64,000 nucleotides of DNA from the NCBI RefSeq assembly GCF_046348265.1, contig NZ_JAXMEO010000010.1. One strand, written 5' to 3'. The notes beneath the pieces are model-generated. The model was not told the origin of the DNA. It was given only the letters and a program-made list of their open reading frames with translations, and ran no database searches. The translations under genes were made by a program, and so were the position numbers. This document shows, piece by piece, positions 38,573 to 46,767 of this stretch (positions are counted from its first letter, which is position 1; every line of letters starts with the position of its first letter). The stretch comes from Pelomonas sp937871895 (lineage in GTDB: Bacteria > Pseudomonadota > Gammaproteobacteria > Burkholderiales > Burkholderiaceae_C).

Positions 38573-38868
38573 ACCAAGTCATCCGCCTCCACCCTGACGC
38601 GCCGCCCAAACCGGCCGAGGGTGCGCCATGCAATGGCTGCGGGGTCTGCTGCGCGGCCGAGCCTTGTCCGCTCGGGATGCTGCTCAGCCTCAAGCGCCAT
38701 GGCAGCTGCGTGGCGTTGCACTGGGCGGGCAGTCGCTACACCTGCGGCGCCTTGCGCGGCGGCGCGCTGCGGCGCTGGTGGGTCGCACGCTGGATCGGTG
38801 CCGGCAAAGGCTGCGACTGCAGCCTGGAGGCCAGTCGTTCAAGTCCGAGTTCTGAGGAGTCCCGATGA
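38569..38868 (+). CDS. CxxCxxCC-type (YkgJ-like) small protein, probable CTG start
   Basis: The frame encodes NQVIRLHPDAPPKPAEGAPC and then the cysteine cluster CNGCGVCC, with four later cysteines including CDC. This is the pattern of zinc/iron-chelating CxxCxxCC proteins. The cluster lies upstream of the first in-frame ATG (38677), so the start must be earlier, and no ATG, GTG or TTG exists before an in-frame stop. CTG 38569 overlaps the dioxygenase stop (CTGA) and has AGGTG about 7 nt upstream, so I place the start there (99 residues). The end overlaps the next gene as ATGA. Confidence 0.72.
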   Translation: MNQVIRLHPDAPPKPAEGAPCNGCGVCCAAEPCPLGMLLSLKRHGSCVALHWAGSRYTCGALRGGALRRWWVARWIGAGKGCDCSLEASRSSPSSEESR

Positions 38869-40433
38869 GCAAATCCCTGCTGACGTCCCTGGCGCTGTCT
38901 CTCGTGTTCGCCGCGTCGGCCCACGCCGCCCCGCTGCGCTGGGCCGCCACCAACGACATCCTCACGCTGGACCCGCACTCGCAGGACCACAACAGCTCCA
39001 ACGCCATCGGCGCCCACATCTACGAGGGCCTGACGCGCCTGTCCAAGGACTACCGACCCGAGCCCTCACTTGCCACCAAGTGGACCTACCTCTCGCCCAC
39101 CCAGGTGCGCTTCGAGCTGCGCAAGGGCGTCAAGTTCCATGACGGGACGCCCTTCACGGCGGACGATGTGATCTTTAGCTTTGGGCGCATCAACCAGCCC
39201 CAGGGCACCAAGCAGACCTATGTGTCGGGCATCAAGGAGATCCGGCGCATTGACGCGCACACGGTGGACCTGATCCTTGAAGCCCCCACGCCGATGCTGC
39301 TGCAGAACATCATCAGCTTCCAGATCATGAGCCAGGCCTGGGCCAAGAAGAACAACACCCTGCAGACGCAGGACTACAAGGCCAAGGAAGAGAACTTCGC
39401 CTCGCGCAATGCCAATGGCACCGGGCCCTACAAACTCATCAGCTGGCAGCCGGACCAGGCCGTCAAGCTCATCGCCAACCCCGACTGGTGGGACAAGCCG
39501 GGCGGCAACGTGACCGAGCTGAGCTACCTGCCGATCAAGTCGGCCCCCACGCGCGTGGCCGCATTGCTCTCGGGCGATGTCGACCTCGTCACCGACCTGC
39601 CGCCGGCGGACTTCCTGCGCCTCAAGGATGAGGGCAAGGTCAAGGTCGTCGAGGGCCCCGAGACGCGCACCATCTTCTTCGTGATGGACCAGAGCAGCGA
39701 CGAGATCAAGGACAGCTCGGTCAGGGGCCGCAACCCCTTCAAGGACAAGCGCGTGCGCGAGGCACTCAACCTCGCGCTCGACCGCGAGGCCATCCGCCGC
39801 GCCATCATGCGTGGCCTCTCGGTGCCTGCTGCGCTGATGGTGCCTCCCGGCGTCAACGGCTACGACACCGCACTCGACGCGCCCCAGAAGCCCGACCTCG
39901 ACAAGGCCAAGAAACTGCTGGCCGATGCCGGCTACGCGCAAGGCCTGGAGCTGCCGCTGCACTGCCCCAACAACCGCTACGTCAACGACGAGCAGATCTG
40001 CCAGGCGGCGGCCTCGATGTGGGCCAAGGTGGGCGTCAAGATCCGCTTGATCTCCACGCCTTTCCAGGTCCACAGCCAGACCTTCCAGCGCGGCGAGTCG
40101 TCCTTCTACATGCTGGGTTGGGGCGTGTCCACGTATGACTCGCTTTACGCGCTGCAGGCGCTGGCCCACACACGCACTCAAGGGGCCGATGGCAACTTCA
40201 ACTTCGGCCGGCTGTCGGATGCGCGCCTGGATGAGCTGATCCAGAAAATCAAGTTCGAGCCCGATGTGGCCAAGCGCAACGGCCTGATCCGCGAGGCCCT
40301 GCTGCGCTTGCGCGACGAGGCCTTCTTCATCCCGCTGCACCACCAGATTCGCCCCTGGGCGATGAAGCCCGGCGTCGAGACCCTGCACCGCTCGAACGAC
40401 TACTTCGAGGCACGCTACACAAGGCTGAAGTGA
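38865..40433 (+). CDS. ABC transporter substrate-binding protein, family 5 (peptide/nickel type)
   Basis: A 522-residue periplasmic protein of the SBP_bac_5 family (DppA/OppA/NikA). The signal peptide is MSKSLLTSLALSLVFAASAH with cleavage near AHA-AP. The domain signatures are TLDPHSQDHNSSNAIGAHIY, VKFHDGTPFTADDV and LNLALDREAIRRAIM. It should bind a peptide or similar solute. No cognate permease or ATPase genes follow; the next gene is a TauE-like permease. It overlaps both neighbours by 4 nt. Confidence 0.9.
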   Translation: MSKSLLTSLALSLVFAASAHAAPLRWAATNDILTLDPHSQDHNSSNAIGAHIYEGLTRLSKDYRPEPSLATKWTYLSPTQVRFELRKGVKFHDGTPFTADDVIFSFGRINQPQGTKQTYVSGIKEIRRIDAHTVDLILEAPTPMLLQNIISFQIMSQAWAKKNNTLQTQDYKAKEENFASRNANGTGPYKLISWQPDQAVKLIANPDWWDKPGGNVTELSYLPIKSAPTRVAALLSGDVDLVTDLPPADFLRLKDEGKVKVVEGPETRTIFFVMDQSSDEIKDSSVRGRNPFKDKRVREALNLALDREAIRRAIMRGLSVPAALMVPPGVNGYDTALDAPQKPDLDKAKKLLADAGYAQGLELPLHCPNNRYVNDEQICQAAASMWAKVGVKIRLISTPFQVHSQTFQRGESSFYMLGWGVSTYDSLYALQALAHTRTQGADGNFNFGRLSDARLDELIQKIKFEPDVAKRNGLIREALLRLRDEAFFIPLHHQIRPWAMKPGVETLHRSNDYFEARYTRLK

Positions 40434-41182
40434 CAACGCCCGAACTTGCCGGCTACCTGGCCTGCGTGCTGCTGGCCGGGTATGTGCAGAACCTGACGGG
40501 CTTTGCCTTTGGCCTTGTGCTGCTCGGGCTGGCCGGCGTGTTCCACCTCGCCAGCATCGCCACGCTGACGCATGTGGTCAGCGTGCTGACGCTGACCAGT
40601 GCGCTCATGCGCTTCCGCCACCAACGGCCGCAGGTGGCGGCTGCCACGCTCACGCCCTTGCTGGGCTTCAGCCTCATCGGCGTGGCGCTGGGTGCCTGGC
40701 TGTTGAACTGGCTGAGCGACCAGGCCCTCGGCACCTTGCGCCTGCTGCTCGGGCTCACCATTGCGAGTAGTGCGGTGGTGTCACTGCTGCCTACCAGCCA
40801 ACGCGAGCGGCTGTCAGCACGCTGGACCTTTGGTGCCGTGGGCCTGATGGGCGGCGTGCTGGGCGGCATGTTCTCCACGGCGGCACCGCCCATGGTCTTC
40901 CACCTGTACCGGCAGCCGCTGGCGCTGGGCTTGGTGCGAGACACCTTGATCGTGATCTTCGCGGCCAATGGCGCTTGGCGGCTGGTGGTGATGGCGCTGG
41001 AGTCGCGCCTCAGCTGGCCCGTGCTGTGGCTCAGCCTCGCAGCGGCGCCCTTGGTGCTCGCGCAAACCTACTGGATGGCGCGCCACCCCTCGCCGTGGCC
41101 CGAGGCCACGGTGCGCCGCGTGGTGGCCGTGCTGCTGGTGTTGGTCGGCCTCAGCCTCGCCGGGCCGGCGCTCTTCAGCTGA
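40430..41182 (+). CDS. TauE/SafE (TSUP) family membrane transporter
   Basis: A 250-residue polytopic protein with about eight hydrophobic segments. The pattern VQNLTGFAFGLVLLGLAGVF near the N-terminus and GGVLGGMFSTAAPPMVFHL in the middle are the two repeated TSUP motifs. The family exports or imports sulfite, sulfonates and other organic anions; the substrate is unknown. GTG start at 40430 overlaps the previous stop (GTGA). Its 3' end overlaps the convergent nitronate monooxygenase by 8 nt. Confidence 0.85.
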   Translation: MTTPELAGYLACVLLAGYVQNLTGFAFGLVLLGLAGVFHLASIATLTHVVSVLTLTSALMRFRHQRPQVAAATLTPLLGFSLIGVALGAWLLNWLSDQALGTLRLLLGLTIASSAVVSLLPTSQRERLSARWTFGAVGLMGGVLGGMFSTAAPPMVFHLYRQPLALGLVRDTLIVIFAANGAWRLVVMALESRLSWPVLWLSLAAAPLVLAQTYWMARHPSPWPEATVRRVVAVLLVLVGLSLAGPALFS

Positions 41183-42131
41183 GCTGCAGGCGCGCCCGCG
41201 CCGCCGCGTACTCGAGCGCCAGCCGCGCCACCAGCTCGGCCGTGGGCAGCACGCCTTTCACGGCGCCGATGCCCTGCCCGCTGCCCCAGATGTCCTTCCA
41301 GGCCTTGGCCGCAGCGTTGCCGCCGAAGTTCATCTTGCTGGGGTCACTCTCGGGCAGGTGGTCGGGGTCCAGGCCCGCTGCGACGATGGACGCCCGCAGG
41401 TAGTTGCCGTGCACGCCGGTGAAGAGGTTGCTGTAGACGATGTCGTCACTTGTGCCCGCGACGATGGCCTGCTTGTAGGCCTCGGTCGCGCGTGCCTCAT
41501 CGGTCGCGATGAAGGCCGAGCCGATGTAGGCGAGGTCGGCCCCGCAGGCCTGCGCCGCCAGGATGGCATCGCCCGTGGCGATGCTGCCCGACAGTGCCAG
41601 CGGCCCGCTGAACCACTCGCGGATCTCCTGGATCAAGGCGAAGGGGCTCTTCACGCCCGCGTGCCCTCCAGCACCAGCAGCGACGGCGATCAGGCCGTCA
41701 GCGCCTTTGGCTATGGCCTTGTGGGCGAAGCTGTTGTTGATGATGTCGTGCAGCACGAGGCCACCCCAGCCGTGCACGGCCTGGTTCAGTTCTTCGCGCG
41801 CGCCGAGGCTGGTGATGATGAGCGGCACCTTGTACTTGGCGCACACGGCCAGGTCGCGCTCCAGGCGGTCATTGCTCTTGTGGACGATCTGGTTGATGGC
41901 AAAGGGCGCGGCCGGTTGATCGGGGTGGGCGCGGTCGTGTGCGGTCAGGGTCTCGGTGATCTCGGCCAGCCAGTCGTCGAGCTGCTCGGCCGGCCGCGCA
42001 TTGAGCGCGGGCATGGAGCCCACGATGCCCGCCTTGCACTGCGCAATCACGAGCTGCGGGTTGGAGATGATGAAGAGCGGCGAGCCGATGACCGGCAGGC
42101 GCAGGCGGGAGAGAACGGCAGGCAGGCTCAT
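41175..42131 (-). CDS. nitronate monooxygenase (class I)
   Basis: A 318-residue FMN TIM-barrel oxygenase of the 2-nitropropane dioxygenase family. IGSPLFIISNPQLVIAQCKAG, VAAGAGGHAG (phosphate and catalytic-His region), LSGSIATGDAILAAQACGAD and a FMN-site G(S)AF segment are visible. It detoxifies alkyl nitronates. It follows the acyl-CoA dehydrogenase gene by 8 nt, so it is probably co-transcribed with etfBA, a frequent Burkholderiales arrangement. Confidence 0.9.
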   Translation of the reverse strand: MSLPAVLSRLRLPVIGSPLFIISNPQLVIAQCKAGIVGSMPALNARPAEQLDDWLAEITETLTAHDRAHPDQPAAPFAINQIVHKSNDRLERDLAVCAKYKVPLIITSLGAREELNQAVHGWGGLVLHDIINNSFAHKAIAKGADGLIAVAAGAGGHAGVKSPFALIQEIREWFSGPLALSGSIATGDAILAAQACGADLAYIGSAFIATDEARATEAYKQAIVAGTSDDIVYSNLFTGVHGNYLRASIVAAGLDPDHLPESDPSKMNFGGNAAAKAWKDIWGSGQGIGAVKGVLPTAELVARLALEYAAARARLQLS

Positions 42132-42139
42132 GGCGGCGT

Positions 42140-43921
42140 TCAGAAGGCGTCGAGCGGCAGGGCCACGGCACTCTCGGCACCGCCCACGATGGCGTCACGC
42201 AATGCCGCCGTGCGCGGCAGGATGTGTTCGGCGTAGAAGCGCGCGGTGGCCAGCTTCGCGTCCATGAAGGCCGGGTCGCTATCGCGGTGGCTTTCAGCGG
42301 CCAGCAGCGCGCGGCCCAGCTGCCAGCCGGCCACCAGGTTGCCCGCCAACATCAGGTAGGGCACCGAGCCCGCATACACCGCATTGGGGTTGGCCTTGCC
42401 TTGCGCGGTGAAGAAGTCCACCACCGCCAGATAGGCCTCGCGCGCCGCACGCAGGCGCTGGCCCACGGCCTGGGCGGCGGCGCTGCCGGCGAGCAAGCTC
42501 GCTTCCGTCGCCGCGATCTGCTGCGCCAGCGCGCGCGCCATGCCGCCACCGTCGCGCAGGGTCTTGCGGCCGACCAGGTCATTGGCCTGGATGGCCGTCG
42601 TGCCCTCGTAGATGGTCAGGATCTTGGCGTCGCGGTAGTACTGGGCCGCGCCGGTCTCCTCGATGAAGCCCATGCCGCCGTGCACCTGCACGCCCAGCGA
42701 AGTCACCTCCAGGCTCATCTCGGTGCTGTAGCCCTTCACCAGTGGCACCATGAACTCGTAGAAGGCCTGGTTCTGCTGGCGCGCGTCGGGGTCGGCGTGG
42801 TGGTGGGCGGCGTCAAAGGCCGCCGCTGCCGTCGAGGCCATCGCACGGCAGCCCTCGGTCAGTGCGCGCATGGTCATCAGCATGCGGCGCACATCGGGGT
42901 GGTGAATGATGGGCGCGCTGCCGGCCACCGAGCCATCCACGGGCCGGGACTGCACACGGTCTCGGGCATAGGCCACCGCCTTTTGGTAGGCCCGGTCGGC
43001 AATCGCGATGCCCTGCAGCCCGACGCCGTAGCGCGCCGCATTCATCATCACGAACATGTATTCGAGGCCGCGGTTCTCCTGGCCCACCAAGGTCCCGATG
43101 GCACCCCCATGGTCGCCGTACTGCAGCACGGCGGTCGGGCTGGCCTTGATGCCCATCTTGTGTTCGACCGACACGCAGTGCACGTCATTGCGGGCGCCCA
43201 AGGAGCCATCCGCGTTCACCAGCACCTTGGGCACGATGAAGAGGCTGATGCCCTTCACGCCCTCGGGCGCGCCCACCACGCGCGCCAGCACGAAGTGGAT
43301 GATGTTCTCGGCCAGGTCGTGCTCGCCATAGGTGATGAAGATCTTGGTACCGAAGAGCTTGTAGGTGCCGTCGCCCTGCGGCTCGGCGCGCGTGCGCACC
43401 AGGGCCAGGTCCGAGCCGGCCTGCGGCTCGGTGAGGTTCATCGTGCCGGTCCAGGAGCCATCGAGCAGCTTGGGGATGTAGAGCTGCTGCTGCTCGGGGC
43501 TGCCGGCCGTCATCAAGGCCTCGACGGCGCCATCGGTCAGCAGCGGGCACAGCGCAAAGCTCATGTTCGCCGCCTGCAGCATCTCGTTGCAGGCTGCGGC
43601 AATCACCTTGGGCGCGCCCTGCCCGCCGAACTCCGTCGGGTGCTGCAAGCCCTGCCAGCCGCCTTCGGCATAGGCCTTGAATGCGGCTGGGAAGCCTGTG
43701 GTCGTGGTGACCTTGCCGTCTTTCAAGTACGAGGGCTGCTTGTCGCCCTCGTGGTTCAACGGCGCGATGACGTCCTGCATCAGCTTCGCGCATTCCTCCA
43801 GCACGGCCTGCGCGGTCTCGTCGCCAAAGTCCTCAAAGCCCGGCAGCTGCGCCACGGCGTCGAGGCCCGCCACGTGGCGGAGGTTGAACATCATGTCCTT
43901 GACGGGGGCTTGGTAACTCAC
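42140..43921 (-). CDS. acyl-CoA dehydrogenase (long form, DmdC-like)
   Basis: A 593-residue FAD acyl-CoA dehydrogenase of the longer subgroup that includes DmdC. It has an extra N-terminal segment (PVKDMMFNLRHVAGLD) and a C-terminal extension beyond the standard 380-residue fold. TMNLTEPQAGSDLALVRT, the GVKGISLFIVPK segment and VQVHGGMGFIEETGAAQYYRD are family signatures. Electrons should pass to the ETF encoded just upstream. The acyl substrate is not predictable. Separated from etfA by 76 nt. Confidence 0.9.
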   Translation of the reverse strand: MSYQAPVKDMMFNLRHVAGLDAVAQLPGFEDFGDETAQAVLEECAKLMQDVIAPLNHEGDKQPSYLKDGKVTTTTGFPAAFKAYAEGGWQGLQHPTEFGGQGAPKVIAAACNEMLQAANMSFALCPLLTDGAVEALMTAGSPEQQQLYIPKLLDGSWTGTMNLTEPQAGSDLALVRTRAEPQGDGTYKLFGTKIFITYGEHDLAENIIHFVLARVVGAPEGVKGISLFIVPKVLVNADGSLGARNDVHCVSVEHKMGIKASPTAVLQYGDHGGAIGTLVGQENRGLEYMFVMMNAARYGVGLQGIAIADRAYQKAVAYARDRVQSRPVDGSVAGSAPIIHHPDVRRMLMTMRALTEGCRAMASTAAAAFDAAHHHADPDARQQNQAFYEFMVPLVKGYSTEMSLEVTSLGVQVHGGMGFIEETGAAQYYRDAKILTIYEGTTAIQANDLVGRKTLRDGGGMARALAQQIAATEASLLAGSAAAQAVGQRLRAAREAYLAVVDFFTAQGKANPNAVYAGSVPYLMLAGNLVAGWQLGRALLAAESHRDSDPAFMDAKLATARFYAEHILPRTAALRDAIVGGAESAVALPLDAF

Positions 43922-43997
43922 TTGAAACTCCTGGCGGACAAAAGAGAGGGCACCGCGAGGCGTCGGGGTGCCCTCTGGGACCTGCGTGCTGGCGGGA

Positions 43998-44930
43998 TCA
44001 GAGCGCCTTGACGAGCTCCGGCACGGCGGTGAAGAGGTCGGCTTCGAGCCCGTAGTCGGCCACCGAGAAGATCGGCGCCTCGGGGTCCTTGTTGATGGCC
44101 ACGATGACCTTGGAGTCCTTCATGCCGGCCAGGTGCTGGATGGCGCCCGAGATGCCGCAGGCCACGTAGAGCTGGGGCGCGACGATCTTGCCGGTCTGGC
44201 CCACCTGCCAGTCGTTGGGCGCGTAGCCCGCGTCCACGGCCGCACGGCTGGCGCCAAGGGCGGCGCCGAGCTTGTCGGCCAGCGGGGTCAGCACTTCATT
44301 GAACTTCTCGCTGGAGCCCAGCGCGCGGCCACCAGAGACGATGATCTTGGCCGCCGTCAGCTCAGGCCGGTCCGACTTGGTGACCTCGCGGCCGACGAAG
44401 CGGCTGCTGCCGCTGTCAGCCACTGCCGCCACGCTTTCCACCGCCGCGTTGCCGCCGGTGGCCGCTGCCGGATCGAAGCCTGTGGTGCGCACGGTCAGCA
44501 CCTTGGTGGCGTCGAGGCTTTGCACGGTAGCGATGGCATTGCCCGCGTAGATCGGGCGCTCGAAGGTGTCGGCGCTGACGACCTTGGTCACATCGCTCAG
44601 CTGCGCGACGTCGAGCAGTGCCGCCACGCGCGGCGCGACGTTCTTGCCCGAGGCCGTGGCCGGGAAGGCGATGTGGCTGTAGCTGCCAGCCAGGGCCACC
44701 ACTTGGGCGGCCACGGCTTCGGCCAAGCCATCGGCGAGGCCGGCGGCGTCGGCGTGCAGCACCTTGGTCACGCCGGCAATCTGCGCAGCAGCAGCAGCGG
44801 CGGCCGCGGCGTTGTGGCCGGCCACCAGCACATGCACCTCGCCACCGCAAGCGGCGGCAGCAGTGACGGTGTTGAGCGTGGCCGCCTTGATGGAGGCGTT
44901 GTCGTGTTCGGCAATGACGAGTGCGGTCAT
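43998..44930 (-). CDS. etfA: electron transfer flavoprotein alpha subunit
   Basis: A 310-residue FAD-carrying ETF subunit that accepts electrons from acyl-CoA dehydrogenases and gives them to ETF-ubiquinone oxidoreductase. MTALVIAEHDNASIKAATLN opens the N-terminal domain. The C-terminal FAD domain has GGRALGSSEKFNE, VGQTGKIVAPQLYVACGISG and INKDPEAPIF. It follows etfB by 26 nt, the usual etfBA order. Confidence 0.96.
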   Translation of the reverse strand: MTALVIAEHDNASIKAATLNTVTAAAACGGEVHVLVAGHNAAAAAAAAAQIAGVTKVLHADAAGLADGLAEAVAAQVVALAGSYSHIAFPATASGKNVAPRVAALLDVAQLSDVTKVVSADTFERPIYAGNAIATVQSLDATKVLTVRTTGFDPAAATGGNAAVESVAAVADSGSSRFVGREVTKSDRPELTAAKIIVSGGRALGSSEKFNEVLTPLADKLGAALGASRAAVDAGYAPNDWQVGQTGKIVAPQLYVACGISGAIQHLAGMKDSKVIVAINKDPEAPIFSVADYGLEADLFTAVPELVKAL

Positions 44931-44956
44931 GTCTTGTTCTCCTTGTGAGCCAGCGC

Positions 44957-45706
44957 TCAGATCACCTTGGCTTCGTTCTTGAGCTTGGCCACCAGGGCGG
45001 CCACGTCAGCCACCTTGACGCCCGCGCCGCGCTTGGGCGGCTCGCTGACCTTGACGGTCTTGATGCGCGGCGTCACGTCCACGCCCAGGTCGGCCGGCTT
45101 CAGCACGTCGAGCGGCTTCTTCTTGGCCTTCATGATGTTGGGCAAGGTCACGTAGCGCGGCTCGTTGAGTCGCAGGTCCGTCGTGATCACGGCCGGCAGG
45201 CTCAAGGACACCGTCTCCAGGCCCCCGTCCACCTCACGCGTCACGGCCACGCGGCCATCCGCCACTTCCAGCTTGGAGGCAAAGGTGCCTTGCGGCAGAC
45301 CGCTCAAAGCCGCCAGCATCTGGCCGGTCTGGTTGCAGTCGTCGTCAATGGCCTGCTTGCCGAGGATGACGAGCTGAGGCTGCTCCTTGTCCACCAAGGC
45401 CTTCAGCAGCTTGGCCACGGCCAGCGGCTGCAGCTCCGCATCGGTCTCGACCAGGATGGCCCGATCAGCACCAATGGCCATCGCGGTGCGCAGCGTCTCC
45501 TGGCACTGGGTCACACCGCAGGACACGGCAATGATCTCGGTGACCACGCCCTTTTCCTTCAGCCGCACGGCCTCTTCGACGGCGATCTCGTCAAAGGGGT
45601 TCATCGACATCTTGACGTTGGCGATGTCCACGCCGGTGCCATCGGCCTTGACCCGCACCTTGACGTTGTAGTCCACGACCCGCTTCACAGGAACCAAGAC
45701 CTTCAT
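44957..45706 (-). CDS. etfB: electron transfer flavoprotein beta subunit
   Basis: A 249-residue AMP-binding ETF subunit. MKVLVPVKRVVDYNVKVRVK and SMNPFDEIAVEEAVRLKEKG are typical. VILGKQAIDDDCNQTGQMLA contains the nucleotide-binding region, and the C-terminal recognition loop LPNIMKAKKKPLDVLKP docks to dehydrogenases. First gene of etfB-etfA-acyl-CoA dehydrogenase-nitronate monooxygenase. The 165 nt upstream, shared with murI, hold a palindromic operator candidate. Confidence 0.96.
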   Translation of the reverse strand: MKVLVPVKRVVDYNVKVRVKADGTGVDIANVKMSMNPFDEIAVEEAVRLKEKGVVTEIIAVSCGVTQCQETLRTAMAIGADRAILVETDAELQPLAVAKLLKALVDKEQPQLVILGKQAIDDDCNQTGQMLAALSGLPQGTFASKLEVADGRVAVTREVDGGLETVSLSLPAVITTDLRLNEPRYVTLPNIMKAKKKPLDVLKPADLGVDVTPRIKTVKVSEPPKRGAGVKVADVAALVAKLKNEAKVI

Positions 45707-45765
45707 CGATTACTCCAGCTCGAATCACTCAGGGGAAACGCGGCATTTTGGCGATCAGCTCGACC

Positions 45766-45787
45766 AAAAAAGCACGATCGTTCGATT
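45766..45787 (-). promoter_or_regulatory. palindromic operator candidate upstream of etfB
   Basis: The perfect 8-bp palindrome ACGATCGT (45774-45781), with partly symmetric flanks (GC before, TC after), sits about 70 nt before the etfB start. It looks like a TetR-type site. Fatty-acid and electron-transfer genes in betaproteobacteria are known to be under TetR-family repressors, but I cannot assign one. It also lies about 90 nt before murI. Confidence 0.35.
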
Positions 45788-45871
45788 CTAGCCAAAGGCC
45801 TTCGGCGTCAAGGGCGTCATCCCGTGGAGCAGCCTCTCCAATGTGCGCAATTCCCCTAGACTCGCCGCCGC

Positions 45872-46705
45872 ATGCTCGAACTAGAACTTCTGCCCGACCT
45901 CCCCGCGGCCACCGAGATCGGCGTGTTCGACTCGGGCGTGGGTGGCTTGAGCGTGCTGCGGGAGCTGCACGCGCTGCTACCGGACGTGGGCCTGCACTAC
46001 GTGGCGGATGCGGCCTATGCGCCTTATGGCCAGCGCAGCCCCGACGAGATTCGCCAGCGCAGTGAGCAAATCGCTGCCCACCTGATCGAGGCCGGTGCAA
46101 AGCTGATCGTGGTGGCGTGCAACACGGCCACGGCGCATGCGATTGAGGCGCTGCGCGCGCGTTGGCCACGCGTGCCTTTCGTGGGCACCGAGCCGGGCAT
46201 CAAGCCCGCCGTCAGTGCCACGCGCAATGGCCGCATTGGCGTGCTGGCCACCGCCGCCACGGCTGCGAGCAGCCGCTACCAGGCGCTGGTGGCGCGGCAT
46301 GGCCAAGGGGCCGAGGTGTTCACGCAGGCCTGCCCGGGCGTGGTGGACCTGATCGAGGCCGGCCAATTGGATGCCCCCGAGCTGCGCGCCCTGGTGGCGC
46401 GCTACACCGCACCGCTGCGTGAGGCGCAGGTGGACACCGTCCTGCTGGGCTGCACGCATTACCCCTTCATCGAGGCGCTGTGGCACGAGGCGCTGGGGCC
46501 GGAGATCCAGCTGCTGCGCATCGAGACCGCCGTGGCGCGGCGCGCGGCCGGGTTGTGGCGGCACGAGCACCCGCAGGACCACACGCACACCTTGCCGCAG
46601 GCGCCGCTGCTGGTCGAGACCAGCGGCAATGCCGAGGCGCTCGGCCAGTGGATGGCCCGCGTGTTGGGCTGGGGCCAGGTCGAAGTGCGCCACTGGGCGC
46701 CCTGA
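45872..46705 (+). CDS. murI: glutamate racemase
   Basis: A 277-residue cofactor-independent racemase that makes D-glutamate for peptidoglycan. Both catalytic cysteines are present, in VVACNTATAHAIE and LLGCTHYPFIE. The N-terminal GVFDSGVGGLSVLREL and YVADAAYAPYGQRS segments are characteristic. It is divergent from etfB and convergent with the TonB-receptor operon, with one hairpin between. Confidence 0.96.
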   Translation: MLELELLPDLPAATEIGVFDSGVGGLSVLRELHALLPDVGLHYVADAAYAPYGQRSPDEIRQRSEQIAAHLIEAGAKLIVVACNTATAHAIEALRARWPRVPFVGTEPGIKPAVSATRNGRIGVLATAATAASSRYQALVARHGQGAEVFTQACPGVVDLIEAGQLDAPELRALVARYTAPLREAQVDTVLLGCTHYPFIEALWHEALGPEIQLLRIETAVARRAAGLWRHEHPQDHTHTLPQAPLLVETSGNAEALGQWMARVLGWGQVEVRHWAP

Positions 46706-46707
46706 CA

Positions 46708-46747
46708 CAAAAGGAAAAGCCCGCCGGGCCTTGCGGCGCGGCGGGCT
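46708..46747 (-). terminator. intrinsic terminator of the TonB/ABC operon, possibly bidirectional
   Basis: A perfect 9-bp stem (AGCCCGCCG at 46718-46726, CGGCGGGCT at 46739-46747) is followed on the minus strand by TTTTCCTTTTG. It lies 20 nt after the TonB-receptor stop and closes the nine-gene operon. It also lies just after murI, where the T-run on the plus side is poor. Confidence 0.85.
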
Positions 46748-46767
46748 GATTCACTGAGGCGCCTGGT

